Positions 17,339 to 25,713 of a DNA stretch of 64,000 nt are shown here, piece after piece. The translations under genes and the position numbers were made by a program. Each line of letters starts with the position of its first letter. Within the stretch, counting starts at the first letter, position 1. The stretch is from Duganella sp. OV510 (GTDB lineage: Bacteria > Pseudomonadota > Gammaproteobacteria > Burkholderiales > Burkholderiaceae_D). The notes under the pieces were generated by a model. The model did not search any database and was not told the DNA's origin. It worked only from the letters and a program-made list of their open reading frames with translations. Location of the stretch: assembly GCF_900100205.1 (NCBI RefSeq), contig NZ_FNEQ01000015.1, positions 52,879 through 116,878 on the forward strand, written 5' to 3'.

Positions 17339-18568
17339 TTGGGTATTTTTGATTTCTTCCGTTCCCCCCCTACCATTGAAAAATTTGCGCAGCTGGTTAT
17401 CCAGGAATTTACCGCTGCCGGCAACTCCTCCCAACTACGCTATGACGCCGCCGAGTGCCGCTTGCTGGGAGACGGCGAGGGCGTGCAGATCATCAACCTT
17501 GAAAATGGCTTCCGCGATTATTGCGCCGCGCCGCGCAAACAGCGCCAGCAAGTGCTGCAGCATTTTGTGCAGGGGCTGACAGCGCCTCCATTGCCCATCA
17601 GCTTTGCCGAGGCGCGCGCCAGCGTGCTGCCGGTCATACGCGGACGCGGGACGCTGGAATATCTGCGCCTGCTGCCGGAAACGCTGGCGGGCAGCAAGGC
17701 CAAGCCCTATGGCGAGGCGTTTGCACCGTTTAGCGACGACAGCGTGATCATGCTGGCGCTGGACAGCGAACGGTCGATCCAGACCTTGACTGGCTCGGTG
17801 CTCGAAGGGTGGGGCGTTTCCTTCGATGAAGTGTTGGCGGCAGCTATCGATAATTTGCGGGACATGTCGGTGGCGAGTTTCCAGCAGGTTGTGCCGGGTG
17901 TGTTCATGGCAAGCTGGAACGACAATTACGAAACCTCGCGCCTGTTGTTCTCCGACCTGTTCTACCAGCTAGGCGTGGGTGGTGAACCGGTGGCGATGGC
18001 GCCGACACGCAACAAGCTGCTGGTGGCGTCCGCCAATGATGAAACGGGCTTGATCGCCATGCTAGCGCTGGCGCGTAGCCTGGTCGAAGATGAGGGACGG
18101 CAGGTGTCTGCGTTGATGTACCGTTTCGAGCAGGGCAAGCCTGTCGAATTCGTGCCCGTGCAGCCAGAGGTGCTGCGTCTCGCTACCGAACTGAAGAAAA
18201 TTCTGCTGCTGAATGACTACCAGATGCAGAAGGAGATGCTGGACAAGCTGAATCAAAAAGCCCAGCTGGACCTGTTTGTCGCCAGCTACAAACTGGTACA
18301 GTCGGAGGCGACCGGGCGTGTACACAGTTACGGCGTCTGGACCGATCAGGTCGATACCCTGCTGCCGGAAGTCGACAAGGTGGCGCTGGTGCGCTATCAC
18401 GAGGAAAGCGGCGAGCCGGATGTGCGCGTGGTCGAATGGGAAGAGCTGCGCAGCCACATCAAGGAGCTGCAGCATGCGGTGGCAGGCTACCCGGTGCGCT
18501 ACCATCTGCCTACCTTTCCCAGCCGCGAACTACTGGAGTCGCTGACTTGCGTGGAAATGAACGCGTGA
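17339..18568 (+). CDS. Uncharacterised protein of signalling operon, possibly DUF1444-like
   Basis: 409 residues. The start is a TTG at 17339, 5 bases after AAGGAG and 2 bases after the stop of the multi-receiver gene, so it is the third gene of that operon. It opens MGIFDFFRSPPTIEKFAQLVIQEF; later segments include ISFAEARASVLPVIRGRGTLEYLR, SDLFYQLGVGGEPVAMAPTRNKLLVASAND and a helical stretch ending with YPVRYHLPTFPSRELL. The fold pattern reminds me of DUF1444 (YtpQ) proteins but this is not certain. No membrane segment, no catalytic motif. The tight link with a c-di-GMP protein suggests an effector or a modulator of it. Confidence 0.7.
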   Translation: MGIFDFFRSPPTIEKFAQLVIQEFTAAGNSSQLRYDAAECRLLGDGEGVQIINLENGFRDYCAAPRKQRQQVLQHFVQGLTAPPLPISFAEARASVLPVIRGRGTLEYLRLLPETLAGSKAKPYGEAFAPFSDDSVIMLALDSERSIQTLTGSVLEGWGVSFDEVLAAAIDNLRDMSVASFQQVVPGVFMASWNDNYETSRLLFSDLFYQLGVGGEPVAMAPTRNKLLVASANDETGLIAMLALARSLVEDEGRQVSALMYRFEQGKPVEFVPVQPEVLRLATELKKILLLNDYQMQKEMLDKLNQKAQLDLFVASYKLVQSEATGRVHSYGVWTDQVDTLLPEVDKVALVRYHEESGEPDVRVVEWEELRSHIKELQHAVAGYPVRYHLPTFPSRELLESLTCVEMNA

Positions 18569-18661
18569 ATAAACCTCCGGTCAAGCTTGAAAGCTAGTAA
18601 CCGTGCTCTAGTTCTGCTGGCTTAGAATAAAATACCGGCAAACAGAACTCACAGGATGGAA

Positions 18662-19012
18662 ATGGCTAAGAAGTTGAAGAAGAGCGACGACCAGTTGGCT
18701 GACGCCGTACGCATGTCGTCACAGGAGATCTGGCAGGCCGGCCTGGCTGCCTTTGCCAAGGCGCAGGAAGAGGAAGGCAAGTTCTTTTCCATGCAGCTGT
18801 TCGAGGAACGCGTGCTGCGCGCGCTGAGCTCGATCGGCGTGCCGACCCGCCAGGAAATCGACGCCCTGAACCAGCGCATCGATGCGCTGACCGCACAGGT
18901 CGCGGCACTGTCCGGCAAGCCGGCCGCGCCGAAAAAGACCGCTGCCAAGGATGCCAAGCCGGCCGCCAAAAAGCCAGCGCTCAAGAAAGCTGCTGCCAAG
19001 AAAACAAAATAG
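18662..19012 (+). CDS. Short phasin (PhaF/PhaI-type polyhydroxyalkanoate granule protein)
   Basis: 116 residues from the ATG at 18662, which has AGGA 5 bases upstream; an in-frame ATG at 18656 is the alternative. The segment SSQEIWQAGLAAFAKAQEEEGKFF, then RALSSIGVPTRQEIDALNQRI and DALTAQVAAL, matches PHA-granule-associated phasins. The tail from about residue 90 is Lys/Ala/Pro-rich, like the histone-H1-like tail of PhaF, and may bind DNA. It probably coats PHA granules and helps their segregation. A TetR regulator follows 108 bases downstream. Confidence 0.82.
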   Translation: MAKKLKKSDDQLADAVRMSSQEIWQAGLAAFAKAQEEEGKFFSMQLFEERVLRALSSIGVPTRQEIDALNQRIDALTAQVAALSGKPAAPKKTAAKDAKPAAKKPALKKAAAKKTK

Positions 19013-19120
19013 CTAACTGGCGGCATCTGGCCGCCATATGCGCCTAAAAGCGTGCGCGATGTTCCTCTGTTGTGTGCATCGGTGTTATGCTTGCAGCAGA
19101 AAAAACAGAGGTCTCCCGCT

Positions 19121-19786
19121 ATGCTACAAAAAGCCCCCCGCCGTACCCGCGAACGCATTCTGGAGTTGTCCTTGCGCTTGTTTAATGAGTTCGGCGAGCC
19201 CAATATCACCACCACGGTGATCGCCGAAGAGATGAATATCTCACCGGGGAACCTGTACTACCATTTCCGTAACAAGGACGATATCGTCAACTCGATCTTC
19301 GTCCAGTTTGAAGCCGAAATCGAGCGCATCCTGACCGTGCCGAATGGCCGTCGCTCGAATATTGAAGACGTCTGGCTGTACCTGCACCTGATGTTCGAAC
19401 TGATCTGGCGTTACCGTTTCTTCTACCGCGACCTGAACGACCTGCTGTCGCGCAACCGCAAGCTGGAACTGCATTTCAAGCAGATTCTGGCGCACAAGAT
19501 CAAGGTCGCCAAGCAGCTGTGCGAGGACCTGCGCAGCGAAAAATCGCTGGAAGCGTCCGATACCGCCATCGACGCCATGGCCACCAATATGGTGGTGGTG
19601 GCGACTTATTGGTTATCCTATGAGTACGTGCGCAATCCGCGCAAGTACAGCGAGCAGCAGTCGATGGCCGACGCGCTGGCGCGCGGCTGCTACCAGGTGC
19701 TGTCGCAGATCGGCCCGTACCTGCGCAACGAGACGGCGCTGCTGTTCCAGAAACTGTCCGAAGAATATCTGAAGAAGCTGAAGTAG
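19121..19786 (+). CDS. TetR/AcrR family transcriptional regulator
   Basis: 221 residues from the ATG at 19121 (preceded by AGAGGT); an upstream in-frame ATG at 19052 would add 23 residues that do not look like the family. The N-terminal helix-turn-helix reads RTRERILELSLRLFNEFGEPNITTTVIAEEMNISPGNLYYHFRNKDDIVNSIF, the classical TetR pattern. The C-terminal ligand domain is rich in Leu, Tyr and Phe (IWRYRFFYRDLNDLLSRN), which suggests a fatty or acyl ligand. Neighbouring phasin and TPR-like genes make a link with storage or lipid metabolism possible but not shown. Confidence 0.87.
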   Translation: MLQKAPRRTRERILELSLRLFNEFGEPNITTTVIAEEMNISPGNLYYHFRNKDDIVNSIFVQFEAEIERILTVPNGRRSNIEDVWLYLHLMFELIWRYRFFYRDLNDLLSRNRKLELHFKQILAHKIKVAKQLCEDLRSEKSLEASDTAIDAMATNMVVVATYWLSYEYVRNPRKYSEQQSMADALARGCYQVLSQIGPYLRNETALLFQKLSEEYLKKLK

Positions 19787-19804
19787 CTGAACAAGGAGGC
19801 CTTG

Positions 19805-20593
19805 ATGGCGTGGACCGCTTTTCCGTATCCCGATCCGGCATACCGCTATACACCGGAGACCTTGCAGGCGGCGTGGCCGCACCTGCACGGCGGCGACCGC
19901 GAAGCATTCCCGACCCATCCGGCACTGGTGCAGGCGTGGATCGCCTTCCATGCCGGCGAGTTCGAGCGTGCGGCGCGGCTGGGGCTGGATGTCGGCGTCA
20001 ATGGTTATGCGGTGGCGCACAAGGCCATCTGCATGTACACCAACTATCTGGAACTGAACGACAAGAAGCGGCTGGCCACGTTTGAATGCGTGGCCGAGCG
20101 CTGCGAGCGGCAGCAGCTGGAGCAGCCGGGCAACCCGGCCGGCTACTACTGGCACGCGTATGCGCTGGGCCAGTATTCGCAGGGCATTTCGGTGGTGAAG
20201 GCGCTGGCGCAGGGAATAGGCACGCGCATCAAGCGCAGCCTGGACATTGCGATCAAGCTGGAACCGCAGCGCGCCGACGCGCATATCGCCCTCGGCGTTT
20301 ATCACGCTGAAATCCTCGACAAGGTGGGGGCCGTGCTGGCCGGCCTGACGTATGGCGTGAAGAAGGATGAAGCCTATCGCCAGTTCGAGCTGGGTATGCA
20401 GCTGAATCCGGATTCGGCCATCGCCCGCATCCAGTACGCGCGCGCGCTGCTGATGCTGGACAAGAAAAACAAGGTGGCGCAAGCCGCCGATCTATATCAA
20501 CAAGCTGCCTGCTGCAATGTGCGTGACGCTACCGAGCGTCTCGACCAGGAGGCGGCGCAGAAAGCGCTTGAAGAGGAAAATATTAGTGGGTAA
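19805..20593 (+). CDS. TPR-like repeat protein
   Basis: 262 residues. The ATG at 19805 follows AAGGAGG by 6 bases; it is 18 bases after the TetR stop, so the two are probably one transcript. The sequence contains several helix pairs of tetratricopeptide type, best seen in RSLDIAIKLEPQRADAHIALGVYHAEIL and FELGMQLNPDSAIARIQYARALLML (LEPQRADAH, LNPDSAIA). No signal peptide is found. TPR proteins act as protein-binding scaffolds. The end overlaps the start of the LOG gene by 8 bases. Confidence 0.72.
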   Translation: MAWTAFPYPDPAYRYTPETLQAAWPHLHGGDREAFPTHPALVQAWIAFHAGEFERAARLGLDVGVNGYAVAHKAICMYTNYLELNDKKRLATFECVAERCERQQLEQPGNPAGYYWHAYALGQYSQGISVVKALAQGIGTRIKRSLDIAIKLEPQRADAHIALGVYHAEILDKVGAVLAGLTYGVKKDEAYRQFELGMQLNPDSAIARIQYARALLMLDKKNKVAQAADLYQQAACCNVRDATERLDQEAAQKALEEENISG

Positions 20594-21137
20594 CGTGGTC
20601 TTTAAATCGATTTGTGTGTATTGCGGCGCCAATGAGGGAGCCTCTCCCCGGTTTGCGGAACAGGCGCGCGCGCTGGCCAAGGCGCTGGTGGAGCGCAACC
20701 TGTCACTGGTATATGGCGGCGGCAAGGTGGGCCTGATGGGCATTATTGCCGACGAGGTGCTGCGCCTCGGTGGAGAAGTGACCGGCGTGATTCCCACCGC
20801 GCTGGTCGAGCGCGAAGTCGGTCACGCCGGCCTGACGCGCCAGTTCATCGTCAAGAACATGCACGAGCGCAAGGCCATGATGGCGCAACTGTCCGACGGC
20901 TTCATCGCCATGCCGGGCGGCCTGGGCACGCTGGAAGAGTTGTTCGAGATGCTGACCTGGGCCCAGTTGGGCATCCACGCCAAGCCGATTGGCGTGCTGA
21001 ACGTTGACGGCTATTACGATAGTCTGGTCGAGTTCGTTCGCAATGCCACCCGGCAAGGCCTGGTGCGCCCGCAGCATGCCGAGCTGATGATGGTGGAGAG
21101 CGAGCCGGAAGCACTGCTACGCCGCTTCCTTGCCTGA
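20586..21137 (+). CDS. LOG-family nucleoside 5'-monophosphate phosphoribohydrolase
   Basis: 183 residues from a GTG at 20586 preceded by AGAGGA; the open frame extends further upstream into the TPR gene, but the family begins near KSICVYCGANEG. Diagnostic motifs: VYGGGKVGLMG, then MPGGLGTLEELFEMLTW containing the PGGxGTxxE signature of LOG enzymes. These cleave the N-glycosidic bond of (cytokinin) riboside monophosphates to give free base and ribose 5-phosphate. In bacteria the usual role is nucleotide turnover. It overlaps the preceding gene by 8 bases. Confidence 0.88.
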   Translation: MGNVVFKSICVYCGANEGASPRFAEQARALAKALVERNLSLVYGGGKVGLMGIIADEVLRLGGEVTGVIPTALVEREVGHAGLTRQFIVKNMHERKAMMAQLSDGFIAMPGGLGTLEELFEMLTWAQLGIHAKPIGVLNVDGYYDSLVEFVRNATRQGLVRPQHAELMMVESEPEALLRRFLA

Positions 21138-21264
21138 TTGTCGTTCTAACACCACATTAAATTCCCACCGGGAATGTTCTATTGTTTTTTTAAAAATTCA
21201 AGTGTCGTTTTGATATTTTCTGTGTTTTAATTTGGTCCAGTACAACAATCAACTGGAGACTGGA

Positions 21265-21921
21265 TTGAAAACGAACACCATGTTGCGCGCGGCGCTAGCC
21301 GCTACCTTGCTGTCTATCGGCTCGGCGCAGGCGGCCGTCATCGAATTCGATGGAACCTCGGTCGGTCAGCTGAACCATACCAATCTGCCTTGGCCGCTGA
21401 GCCTGGTCAATGTGCACCACGGCCAGGATTATGTGGAAGACGGCTTCCTGCTGAGCAGCTCGCTGGGTGGGACCTTCCTGCACACACTGTTCGTGCCGGA
21501 CGCCGGTAACGCAGTCTACCGCCCTGCAGCGGACTCGTACGCGATGGCCGCCTCGACCGGTGCCACCACCACGCTGACGGCGGTGGATAATGGTGCTTTC
21601 AACGTGGCGTCGATCGACCTGGCGCGCCTGCTGACCAGCAACCTGGCATCGAATGGCTCAGTGACGTTCTATGGCGCCAAGGCGGGCAGTACCACTGTGG
21701 TGCAGCAGACTTTCAGCTACACCGGCAGCTGGTCGACGTTCAACTTCAACAGCAACTTCAGCAACCTGTCATCGCTGGCCTGGAATCAGGGTGGGCTGTT
21801 CGGCTCCAGGTATGAGTTCGACAACATCACCGTGACGGCCGTGCCTGAACCGCAAACCGTCGCCATGCTGCTGGCCGGCCTCGGGCTGCTTGGCTGGGTG
21901 CGTCGCCGCAAGCAGGCTTAA
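21265..21921 (+). CDS. PEP-CTERM sorting domain protein
   Basis: 218 residues if it starts at the TTG at 21265, which has GGAG 6 bases upstream; the ATG at 21280 is an alternative. A signal peptide MLRAALAATLLSIGSAQA is followed by a Gly/Ser/Thr-rich beta-type body with VQQTFSYTGSWSTFNFNSNF and FDNITVTA. The C-terminus is a textbook PEP-CTERM signal: VPEPQT, a hydrophobic helix, and an Arg-rich end (WVRRRKQA). Family knowledge: such proteins are processed by exosortase EpsH/XrtA-type systems and linked to exopolysaccharide. No exosortase lies in this window. Confidence 0.85.
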   Translation: MKTNTMLRAALAATLLSIGSAQAAVIEFDGTSVGQLNHTNLPWPLSLVNVHHGQDYVEDGFLLSSSLGGTFLHTLFVPDAGNAVYRPAADSYAMAASTGATTTLTAVDNGAFNVASIDLARLLTSNLASNGSVTFYGAKAGSTTVVQQTFSYTGSWSTFNFNSNFSNLSSLAWNQGGLFGSRYEFDNITVTAVPEPQTVAMLLAGLGLLGWVRRRKQA

Positions 21922-22427
21922 CTCCACAGCTTCCGGCCTTCGGTGTCCAGCTGCGTCAGGTACAAGCGAAGGTCGAATTCATACTGGTGGTAGTGAGGCT
22001 CCATATAAGTGCACAGCTTGTAGAACGCCTTGTCGTGCTGCTTTTCCTTGATGTGCGCCAGCTCATGCACCGCGATCATGCGCAGGAATTCCAGCGGCAC
22101 GTCCTTGAACATGGTGGCCACGCGGATCTCATGCTTGGCCTTCAGCTTGCCGCCCTGTACGCGTGAAATCGCCGTGTGCAGCCCCAGCGCGTGATTGATC
22201 ACGTGGATCTTGCTGTCGTACTCGACCTTGTTGATCGGCTCGGCATTGCGCAAAAACTCCGATTTCAATTCCTGCACATACTGATACAGCGCGCGGTCGG
22301 TGCGCAGCTCGTGCGGTTTGCTGTAGCGCTTGAGCAGCACTTCGCCCAGCTTGTTCTGGGCGATCAGTTGCGACACTTGCTGCTGCGTTTGTTCGGAGTA
22401 GGCGCTGAGGTACTTCAGGGAGGACAT
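21918..22427 (-). CDS. YgjP-like M48 family metallopeptidase
   Basis: 169 residues. The zinc site HELAHIKEKQHDKAFY contains HExxH with a third His after six more residues, as in YgjP/WLM-type peptidases. The N-terminal part includes DSKIHVINHALGLHTAISRVQGG-type strands found in the same family. No signal peptide, so it is probably cytosolic. It is convergent with the PEP-CTERM gene, with a 4-base overlap. The substrate of this family is not well defined. Confidence 0.83.
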   Translation of the reverse strand: MSSLKYLSAYSEQTQQQVSQLIAQNKLGEVLLKRYSKPHELRTDRALYQYVQELKSEFLRNAEPINKVEYDSKIHVINHALGLHTAISRVQGGKLKAKHEIRVATMFKDVPLEFLRMIAVHELAHIKEKQHDKAFYKLCTYMEPHYHQYEFDLRLYLTQLDTEGRKLWS

Positions 22428-22473
22428 GTGGACGGCGTAAAAATGGCGAGGCGTGACTGTACCACAGCGCGCC

Positions 22474-23574
22474 TCAGCGGCTGCGCCGGACCAGGCGCTG
22501 CACCCAGCTGGTGTAGCAAATGACGACCGGCATCGTCGCCACCACCATCCAGAACATCGTGGCCAGGCTGGCGTGGCTGGCGACCGCGTCCCACGCGGTC
22601 AGGCTGCTGCCGGGCGCCAGCGACGAGGGCAGCACAAACGGGAACATGGCGGCGCCGGCGGTGAGGATGATGGCGGCCACCGTCACGCCGCTGGCGACGA
22701 AGGCGGCGCGCGCCTGATCGCGCACGCTGAAGCGTATCGACAACAGGGCGCCGGCGAAGGCTGCGATGGGGAGGGCCAGCGTCGGTGGCCAGCGCGTGTA
22801 GTTGTCCAGCCAGGCGCCGCTGGCGCGCCCGACCATTTTGGCGATCGGCATGAAGCGGCTGCCGGCGTCTGGCATGGTGTCGATGCGGTAGCCTTCGATG
22901 CCACAGGCGATCCACACGCCGGCGGCGGCAAACAGCACGGTGGTGGCGACGGCGGCCAGGATGGCGGCCTTGCGTGCGCGCGCCCGCAGCGCGCCGCCGC
23001 CTTGTTGTTGCAGCCAGGTGGCGCCATGCAGGGCCAGCATGCTGACGCTGAGCAGGCCGGCCAGCAGGCCGAAAGGATTGAGCAGGGTGGCGAAGCTGCC
23101 GCTGTATTGCAGCCGCATGCTGTCGTCAAACGTGAAGGGCACGCCTTGCAACAGGTTGCCGAAAGTGATGCCGAATACCAGCGGCGGCAACAGGCCGCCG
23201 GCAAACAGGCCGCAGTCCCAGGCGCGGCGTTGGCGCGCGCCGAGTTGATGGCGGAGGCGGAAGCCGAGCGGGCGGAACAGCAGGGCGGACAGGCATAGCA
23301 TCAATGCCAGCGAAAAGCCGGAGAGCGCCGGCTGGTACAGCAGCGGCCAGGCGGCAAACAGGCAGGCGCCGGCGGCGATCAGCCAGAGGTGCTTGCCTTC
23401 CCAGGTGGGGGCGATGCTGCGCAGGATGGCGCCGCGCTCTTCATCGTTGCGGCCGAGCAGCGGCAGAGAGATGCCGATGCCGAAGTCAAAGCCGTCGGTC
23501 AGCGCAAAGCCGACCAGCAGCGCCCCGACCAGGCACCACCAGATGACTTTGTAGGTTTCTTAATCGAAAAACAT
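22474..23574 (-). pseudogene. cydB: cydB (cytochrome bd oxidase subunit II), stopped at codon 5
   Basis: Reading the minus strand from the ATG at 23574 gives M-F-F-D, then TAA, then ETYKVIWWCLVGALLVGFALTDGFD and onward to LVRRSR without another stop. CydB proteins normally begin MFDYETLKLIWW, so the TAA replaces the conserved Tyr codon (TAT or TAC). The remaining 361 codons look intact, with TWEGKHLW (normally HWDGNQVW), FFRPLGF-type, FGNLLQGVPF and AMFPFVLPSS segments. No ATG, GTG or TTG follows until 23304, which would remove the first two helices. There is no cydA beside it: a GbsR-type gene ends only 9 bases upstream. Probably non-functional; a sequencing error at one base is the alternative. 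Confidence 0.8.
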
Positions 23575-23583
23575 GCTGCGGCT

Positions 23584-24147
23584 TTAACTGTTTTCCGTAC
23601 TCCGGCCGAGTCGGAAGCTGTCGCGCACGTCGATCAGTTTCTTGACCGTGGAACCCATCTTCATCAGCGAGGCCAGCGTCTCCGGCGACAGCCGCTGCAC
23701 ATCGTCGAACCAGGTGCTCGATAGCTCGATCAGGCCATACATCTCGCGCATGCGTTGCTGGGCGATGCGGTCGGCGTCATTGTCCGGCTGCTCTTCCAGC
23801 GCTTCGCGCAGCATGGCCAGCGTCGGCTCGACCTCGCGGCGGCGGCGTTCCTCCAGCAGCGTCTTGAAAATGTCCCAGATATCCTTGGGCGGCTCAAAAT
23901 ATTCGCGGCGGTCGCCGGGCTTGTGCAACAGCTTGACCAGGCGCCAGGCTTGCAGCTCCTTTAATCCCATTGACACATTCGAACGCGAGAACGACAGCGA
24001 TTCGGCGATCTCGTCGGCGTTGAGCGACTGTCCGCTGACATACAGCAGCGCATAAATCTGGCCAACAGTGCGGTTGATGCCCCAGCGGCTGCCCATTTCG
24101 CCGAAATGCAGGACAAAGCGCTGGGCCAAAGGCGTGAGTGCTTGCAT
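23584..24147 (-). CDS. GbsR/MarR family transcriptional regulator
   Basis: 187 residues. A winged helix-turn-helix occupies about residues 20-95 (GINRTVGQIYALLYVSGQSLNADEIAESLSFSRSNVSMGLKELQAW, then VKLLHKPGDRREYFEPP), characteristic of the GbsR branch of MarR regulators. A helical C-terminal dimerisation part follows. It lies directly upstream of the broken cydB on the same strand. In related genomes I recall a regulator of this type preceding cydAB, so it may have controlled the oxidase. A palindrome TTTCAG-N6-CTGAAA lies 12 bases before its start. Confidence 0.87.
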   Translation of the reverse strand: MQALTPLAQRFVLHFGEMGSRWGINRTVGQIYALLYVSGQSLNADEIAESLSFSRSNVSMGLKELQAWRLVKLLHKPGDRREYFEPPKDIWDIFKTLLEERRRREVEPTLAMLREALEEQPDNDADRIAQQRMREMYGLIELSSTWFDDVQRLSPETLASLMKMGSTVKKLIDVRDSFRLGRSTENS

Positions 24148-24158
24148 AAATTCTCAAT

Positions 24159-24176
24159 TTTCAGTAATTCCTGAAA
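24159..24176. promoter_or_regulatory. Possible operator of the GbsR-type regulator
   Basis: TTTCAG, six bases, CTGAAA: a perfect 6+6 inverted repeat that lies 12 bases upstream of the regulator's ATG. Position and symmetry suit self-control by a dimeric winged-helix protein. The link is inference only. Confidence 0.4.
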
Positions 24177-24234
24177 TTATAGAATGTTTCCCAGAAAAAT
24201 GCCTAGTTCTTCCGGATAGTACCCAGATTGCCCT

Positions 24235-24262
24235 ATCGCTATATAATTGAGTTTATTGCGGT
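24235..24262. promoter_or_regulatory. ModE box upstream of modA
   Basis: The left arm is ATCGCTATATA, the spacer ATTGAG, the right arm TTTATTGCGGT. As I recall the published ModE recognition element, it is ATCGnTATATA, six bases, TATATAACGAT. The left arm fits fully and the right arm at 7 of 11 positions. It ends 20 bases before the modA start, a place where bound Mo-ModE would block transcription. modE is the last gene of the same operon. Confidence 0.78.
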
Positions 24263-24282
24263 TCCATCTTAAGGGAGTAGCT

Positions 24283-25026
24283 ATGTTGAAAGCAAGTGTA
24301 GCGGTCGTTCTGGCGGCCTTCGCGGCTTCGGCCTCGGCAACGGACATCACGGTGTCGGCTGCTGCCAGCCTGACCAATGCGTTCAAGGAAATCGGCGCGG
24401 CGTTCGAGAAAGAACATGCTGGCGACAAGGTGCTGTTCAACTTCGCCGCCTCCGATCCGCTGGTGCAGCAGATCAGCAAGGGCGCCCCGGTCGACGTGTT
24501 CGCCTCCGCCGACCAGGATGCGATGGACAAGGCCGACAAGCTGAATCTGCTGGCGCCAGGCAGCCGCAAGAATTTCGCCAGCAACAGCCTGGTGCTGATC
24601 GTGCCGGAGCAAAGCAAGCTGGTGATCAAGACCGTGGCCGACGTGGCCCAGCCGGCTGTGGCGCGCATCACCATCGGCAATCCGGCCAGTGTGCCGGTCG
24701 GCCGCTACACCAGGACCGCGCTGGAAAACGCCAGACTGTGGCCGGTGGTCGAGCCGAAGCTGATCCTCGGCACCTCGGTGCGCCAGTGCCTGGATTATGT
24801 GGCGCGCGGTGAAGTCGACGCCGGTTTCGTCTATGCGACCGACGCCGCCATCGTCAAGGACAAGGTCAGGGTGGTGGCCACGGTGCAGACCACGACGCCG
24901 GTGACGTATCCGATCGCCGTAATTGCCGCCGGCCCGCAAGCCGCCGCCGGCCGCAAGTTTGCTGACTACGTGCAATCGTCCACTGGTCAGGCCATCCTTG
25001 CCAGGTACGGTTTCGGCCGTCCGTAA
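24283..25026 (+). CDS. modA: Molybdate ABC transporter substrate-binding protein
   Basis: 247 residues from the ATG at 24283, preceded by AAGGGAG. A Sec signal peptide (MLKASVAVVLAAFAASASA) sends it to the periplasm. The mature part starts DITVSAAASLTNAFKEIG, the ModA hallmark with the oxyanion-binding Ser in AAASL. It continues with FNFAASDPLVQQISKGAPVDVFASAD and ends with the VTYPIAVI and STGQAILARYGF segments. It captures molybdate (or tungstate) for ModBC. First gene of modABCE, with a ModE box in front. Confidence 0.95.
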   Translation: MLKASVAVVLAAFAASASATDITVSAAASLTNAFKEIGAAFEKEHAGDKVLFNFAASDPLVQQISKGAPVDVFASADQDAMDKADKLNLLAPGSRKNFASNSLVLIVPEQSKLVIKTVADVAQPAVARITIGNPASVPVGRYTRTALENARLWPVVEPKLILGTSVRQCLDYVARGEVDAGFVYATDAAIVKDKVRVVATVQTTTPVTYPIAVIAAGPQAAAGRKFADYVQSSTGQAILARYGFGRP

Positions 25027-25713
25027 ATGGAGCAGTTTTTTGCCGAGCCGGCATGGGTGGCCCTGCGACTGTCGCTGAAGGTTGCCGTGTGGGCCACGCT
25101 GATCGATCTGGTGCTCGGCGTGGGTCTGGGTTATTTGCTGGCGCGCAAGCGCTTTCCGGGGCGCGAGCTGCTGGACGCAGTGCTGACCTTGCCGATGGTG
25201 ATGCCGCCAACCGTGCTGGGCTACTATATGCTGGTGATTATCGGCCGCAACGGCGTGGTGGGCGAGTGGTTGCAGCGCCACTTTGGCATCAACCTGATTT
25301 TTACCTGGCAGGCGGCGGTCATTGCTGCGGCCGTGGTGGCTTTCCCGCTGGTGCTGAAAGGCGCGCGGGCGGCGTTTGAAAGCATCGATACACAGTATGA
25401 GCAGGCGGCGCGGGTGTTGGGCGTGTCGTCGTTCGGCGTGTTCCTGCGCGTGACCTTGCCGCTGGCCTGGCGCGGTGTGCTTGGCGGCACTCTGCTGGCT
25501 TTCGCCCGTTCGATGGGCGAGTTTGGCGCGACGCTGATGGTGGCCGGCAGCATTCCTGGCAAAACCCAGACGCTGTCGATCGCTGTGTACGAAGCGGTGC
25601 AGGCGGGGCAGGACGACCACGCCAACCTGCTGGTGATAATCACTTCCGTGGTGTGCGTGACGGTGCTGGTCGCTGCCAATAAACTGACGCCTAACCGTAA
25701 TCCTTTAGCATGA
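25027..25713 (+). CDS. modB: Molybdate ABC transporter permease
   Basis: 228 residues, starting directly after the modA stop. About five transmembrane segments. The cytoplasmic coupling loop reads EQAARVLGVSSFGVFLRVTLPLAWRGVLGG, the standard EAA motif of binding-protein-dependent permeases. LPMVMPPTVLGYY and FARSMGEFGATLMVAGSIPGKTQTL are characteristic of ModB. It forms the inner-membrane channel with ModC. It overlaps modC by 4 bases. Confidence 0.95.
   Translation: MEQFFAEPAWVALRLSLKVAVWATLIDLVLGVGLGYLLARKRFPGRELLDAVLTLPMVMPPTVLGYYMLVIIGRNGVVGEWLQRHFGINLIFTWQAAVIAAAVVAFPLVLKGARAAFESIDTQYEQAARVLGVSSFGVFLRVTLPLAWRGVLGGTLLAFARSMGEFGATLMVAGSIPGKTQTLSIAVYEAVQAGQDDHANLLVIITSVVCVTVLVAANKLTPNRNPLA

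Noticed and set aside
17339..18568. Naming the third gene of the signalling operon firmly as DUF1444
   Set aside because: Similarity is only by general pattern; given as a possibility.
19018..19036. Stem TGGCGGC / GCCGCCA after the phasin gene considered as a terminator
   Set aside because: No T-tract follows the stem; could be chance at this GC content.
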